Of a stretch of 15,912 nucleotides of DNA, positions 14,161-15,912 are shown piece by piece. The DNA is taken from assembly GCA_031425275.1 (NCBI GenBank), contig JANPJA010000039.1, forward strand, positions 1 through 15,912. The letters are read 5' to 3'. The translations under genes and the position numbers were made by a program. Position 1 is the first letter of the stretch. Every line of letters begins with the position of its first letter. Source of the stretch: JAIVGV01 sp031425275. GTDB lineage: Bacteria > Acidobacteriota > Blastocatellia > Pyrinomonadales > Pyrinomonadaceae. The notes under the pieces were generated by a model. The model saw only the letters and a list, made by a program, of their open reading frames with translations. It was not told the DNA's origin and ran no database searches.

Positions 14161-15702
14161 ATGACCACGAAGACATTTCGGACTCGACGCCCCCTGAGCT
14201 TCATCGCCGCGCTCGCGCTGTTGCTGACGACGCTCGCGCCCGCGCGTGCCGAACTCCCGCGCGCACTGGCGGCCCCGCGCCGCGCGGCGCGGCCCGCCGC
14301 GCAACGACAGCAGCAGCAGCGGCGGCCCGCGACGAGGCCGGCGGCCGCCGCGCCCGCGCAAGCTTTCCAGCCCGTCCAGCTCGTCAGCCGCACGCTCGCC
14401 AACGGCTTCGAGGTGATCGTGCTCGAAGACCATTCCATCCCGCTCGTCACGGTCGAGCTGGCCGTCAGGAACGGCTCGTTCGCCGAGCCGCCGGAGTTGA
14501 ACGGCCTGTCGCACCTCTACGAGCACATGTTCTTCAAGGCCAACCGCGCGCACACCGATCCGAACTCCTACGCGCGCAACCTCGATCAGTACAGCCTGCT
14601 GATGAACGCCTCGACGCGCGAGGAGATCGTCAACTACTACCTCCACACGACCAGCCCGAATTTGCGCGTCAGCCTCAACTACATCCGCGACGCCGCGCGC
14701 TTCCCCCTGTTCGCCGAGCAGGACTTGACGCCCGCGGGGAAGAAGTTCGTCGAGGAGCAGTTCGAGCAGGAGCGCCTCGCCGTCATCGCCGAGCTTGACC
14801 GGCACGAGGCCGAGCCGGGCCACTACCTCAACCTCGAAGCCACCAACCGCCTCTTCCACAAGTACCCGAGCCGCAAAAGCCCGGCCGGCAACCGCCAGAC
14901 CGTGACGGCGGCGACGACCGACACGATGCGCCTCATCCAGTCGCGCTACATGGTGCCCAACAACGCCGCGCTCGTCGTCACCGGCGACGCGACCCCGGCG
15001 GCCGTCTTCGCGCTCGCCGAGGAGTTCTTCGGCGACTGGGCGAAGGCGGAAGACCCGTTCGTCAAGTATCCGCTCGTCGAGCACCCGCCGCTTGCGAAGA
15101 GCGAGGGCGCAGTCATCCGCCAGCCCGTCACCGATATCTCCATCCACATCGGCTGGCACGGCCCCTCAATCGGCAAGGACAACCCGGCGACCTACGCGGC
15201 CGACGTGTTCTCCTTCATCCTCCGCCAGCCCGACTCGCGGTTCCAGCGCGCGCTCGTCGATACGGGGCTCGTCACCGGCGTCGGCCTCGGCTACTACACG
15301 CAACGCAACGTCGGCCCCATCAACCTCGTGGCGCAGACCACGCCGGAGAAGGCCAAGGCCGCGCTCAAGGCGATCTACAAAGAGGTCGCCAGCTTTAACG
15401 ACCCCGGCTACTTCACCGACGAGCAGCTCGAAGTGGCGAAGGGTCTGCTCGAAGCCGACGATCTTTATTCGCGCGAGAAGCTGACGGAGTACACGCACGT
15501 CGTCGGCTTCTGGTGGGCCTCGACCGGCCTCGACTACTTCCGCGGCTATCTGGCGAACCTGCGCCGCACGTCGCGCGCCGACATCAACCGCTACGTCGCC
15601 ACCTACATTCAGGGCAAGCCGCACGTCGGCCTCGCCCTCATGTCCGACGAGTCGCAGCGGCGCGCGCAACTCACCGAGCAGGATTTGACGGGGGGGCAGT
15701 GA
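14161..15702 (+). CDS. Secreted M16 family zinc metallopeptidase
   Basis: A 513-residue protein with a signal peptide (FIAALALLLTTLAPARA, cleavage near residue 30) and an Arg/Gln/Ala/Pro-rich linker to about 68. The inverted zinc motif HLYEH gives His118, catalytic Glu121 and His122. ERLAVIAEL supplies Glu204 and the third ligand Glu211, at the spacing seen in pitrilysin and insulinase enzymes. The rest matches an M16 active half plus the second, structural half (about 260-500). M16 enzymes cut peptides in a closed chamber; at this length the protein should pair with itself or a partner subunit. Genes for the partner often follow, and a gene start does follow at 15737. GGATGAGA about 8 nt before the ATG is only a weak ribosome site. 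The signal peptide points to the periplasm. Confidence 0.93.
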   Translation: MTTKTFRTRRPLSFIAALALLLTTLAPARAELPRALAAPRRAARPAAQRQQQQRRPATRPAAAAPAQAFQPVQLVSRTLANGFEVIVLEDHSIPLVTVELAVRNGSFAEPPELNGLSHLYEHMFFKANRAHTDPNSYARNLDQYSLLMNASTREEIVNYYLHTTSPNLRVSLNYIRDAARFPLFAEQDLTPAGKKFVEEQFEQERLAVIAELDRHEAEPGHYLNLEATNRLFHKYPSRKSPAGNRQTVTAATTDTMRLIQSRYMVPNNAALVVTGDATPAAVFALAEEFFGDWAKAEDPFVKYPLVEHPPLAKSEGAVIRQPVTDISIHIGWHGPSIGKDNPATYAADVFSFILRQPDSRFQRALVDTGLVTGVGLGYYTQRNVGPINLVAQTTPEKAKAALKAIYKEVASFNDPGYFTDEQLEVAKGLLEADDLYSREKLTEYTHVVGFWWASTGLDYFRGYLANLRRTSRADINRYVATYIQGKPHVGLALMSDESQRRAQLTEQDLTGGQ

Positions 15703-15736
15703 TTTGATCGGGCATCGGAAGGGGAGAGCCATTTTT

Positions 15737-15912
15737 ATGTCGAAGGAATCAGCAGCATCCGGCCGCGCCGGGGAAACTGTAGGGGCGGGGGGTTTGCCAG
15801 GCCGTGGCGGCCGGCCGGTCGCGCGAACGGTAAGGTCAATCCCAAGGCGAGGGCGAAGGCAAAAAAGTTGGGGACGCGCGGGCCAAGGGCCGGGGCAATC
15901 CCCGCCCCAACA
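15737..15912 (+). CDS. Possible start of a further gene, cut by the window edge
   Basis: An ATG at 15737 is preceded by a good ribosome site (AGGGGAG, 15720-15726) and lies 34 nt after the M16 stop. The frame stays open to the edge for 58 codons. Only the first dozen or so residues (MSKESAASGRAGE) look ordinary; the rest is Gly/Arg/Pro-rich and coincides with an inverted-repeat element. A second M16 subunit would be expected here from family habit, but no signal peptide or M16 motif is visible. It may be a real gene interrupted by the repeat, or no gene. Confidence 0.3.
   Translation, partial: MSKESAASGRAGETVGAGGLPGRGGRPVARTVRSIPRRGRRQKSWGRAGQGPGQSPPQ
15778..15912. repeat. Element with inverted termini at the right edge
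   Basis: TGTAGGGGCGGGG (15778-15790) and the last 13 bases (15900-15912) are inverted copies with one mismatch. The similarity continues imperfectly for about 30 nt on each side (to about 15808 on the left, and from about 15885 on the right). It is about 135 bp long, has no transposase, and runs exactly to the window edge, so it may extend further. Confidence 0.55.

Noticed and set aside
14101..15159. Minus-strand open frame of 352 codons opposite the M16 gene
   Set aside because: Antisense shadow of a gene with clear zinc-ligand motifs; no ribosome site or motif of its own.

Overview
The window is very GC-rich, densely coding bacterial DNA. The gene mix fits a soil or thermophile-type Acidobacteriota, perhaps Blastocatellia: a Hanks-type kinase with an extracytoplasmic tail, zinc-ribbon membrane proteins, a zinc-ribbon/PDZ protein, IspH, and DUF2085 and DUF2752 proteins. 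This placement is inferred from gene content and base composition; no marker gene here proves it.

Layout. 1-3541 (+): a Ski2-like DExH helicase, open at the left edge, followed by a cytoplasmic SGNH/GDSL hydrolase in a probable operon. 3739-5008 (+): a small unknown protein, then IspH (LytB), which makes the isoprenoid precursors IPP and DMAPP. 5096-6116 (-): two small unknown proteins, one probably with an SH3/Sm-like barrel. 6283-7278 (+): a membrane-anchored zinc-ribbon/tandem-PDZ protein, divergent from them. 7410-7763 (-): a small unknown protein. 7887-8735 (+): a protein carrying VanY/M15-type peptidase motifs but no signal peptide. 8819-10256 (+): three small cysteine-motif membrane proteins (zinc ribbon + TM, DUF2085, DUF2752). 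10503-12119 (+): the Ser/Thr kinase. 12454-13929 (+): a secreted protein ending in one c-type heme motif, closed by a strong hairpin. 14161-15702 (+): a secreted M16 zinc protease. The last ~135 bp hold a possible new gene start overlapped by an inverted-repeat element.

The most unusual content is not protein coding. Four intergenic spacers between 4.0 and 7.4 kb are filled by arrays of 7-bp units, usually arranged as head-to-head hairpins starting right at stop codons. The clearest (5007-5090) is exactly twelve heptamers: six in the left arm, a 7-nt loop and five in the right arm, so the arms differ by one unit. They look like one class of element whose unit sequences differ by locus but whose 7-nt period and palindromic layout are kept. 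They recall the heptanucleotide STRR repeats of cyanobacteria. They are the best candidates for something undescribed.

Most genes are separate transcription units with modest sigma70-like promoters. The probable operons are helicase-SGNH and zinc ribbon-DUF2085-DUF2752. No tRNA, rRNA, CRISPR array, transposase or phage gene was seen.
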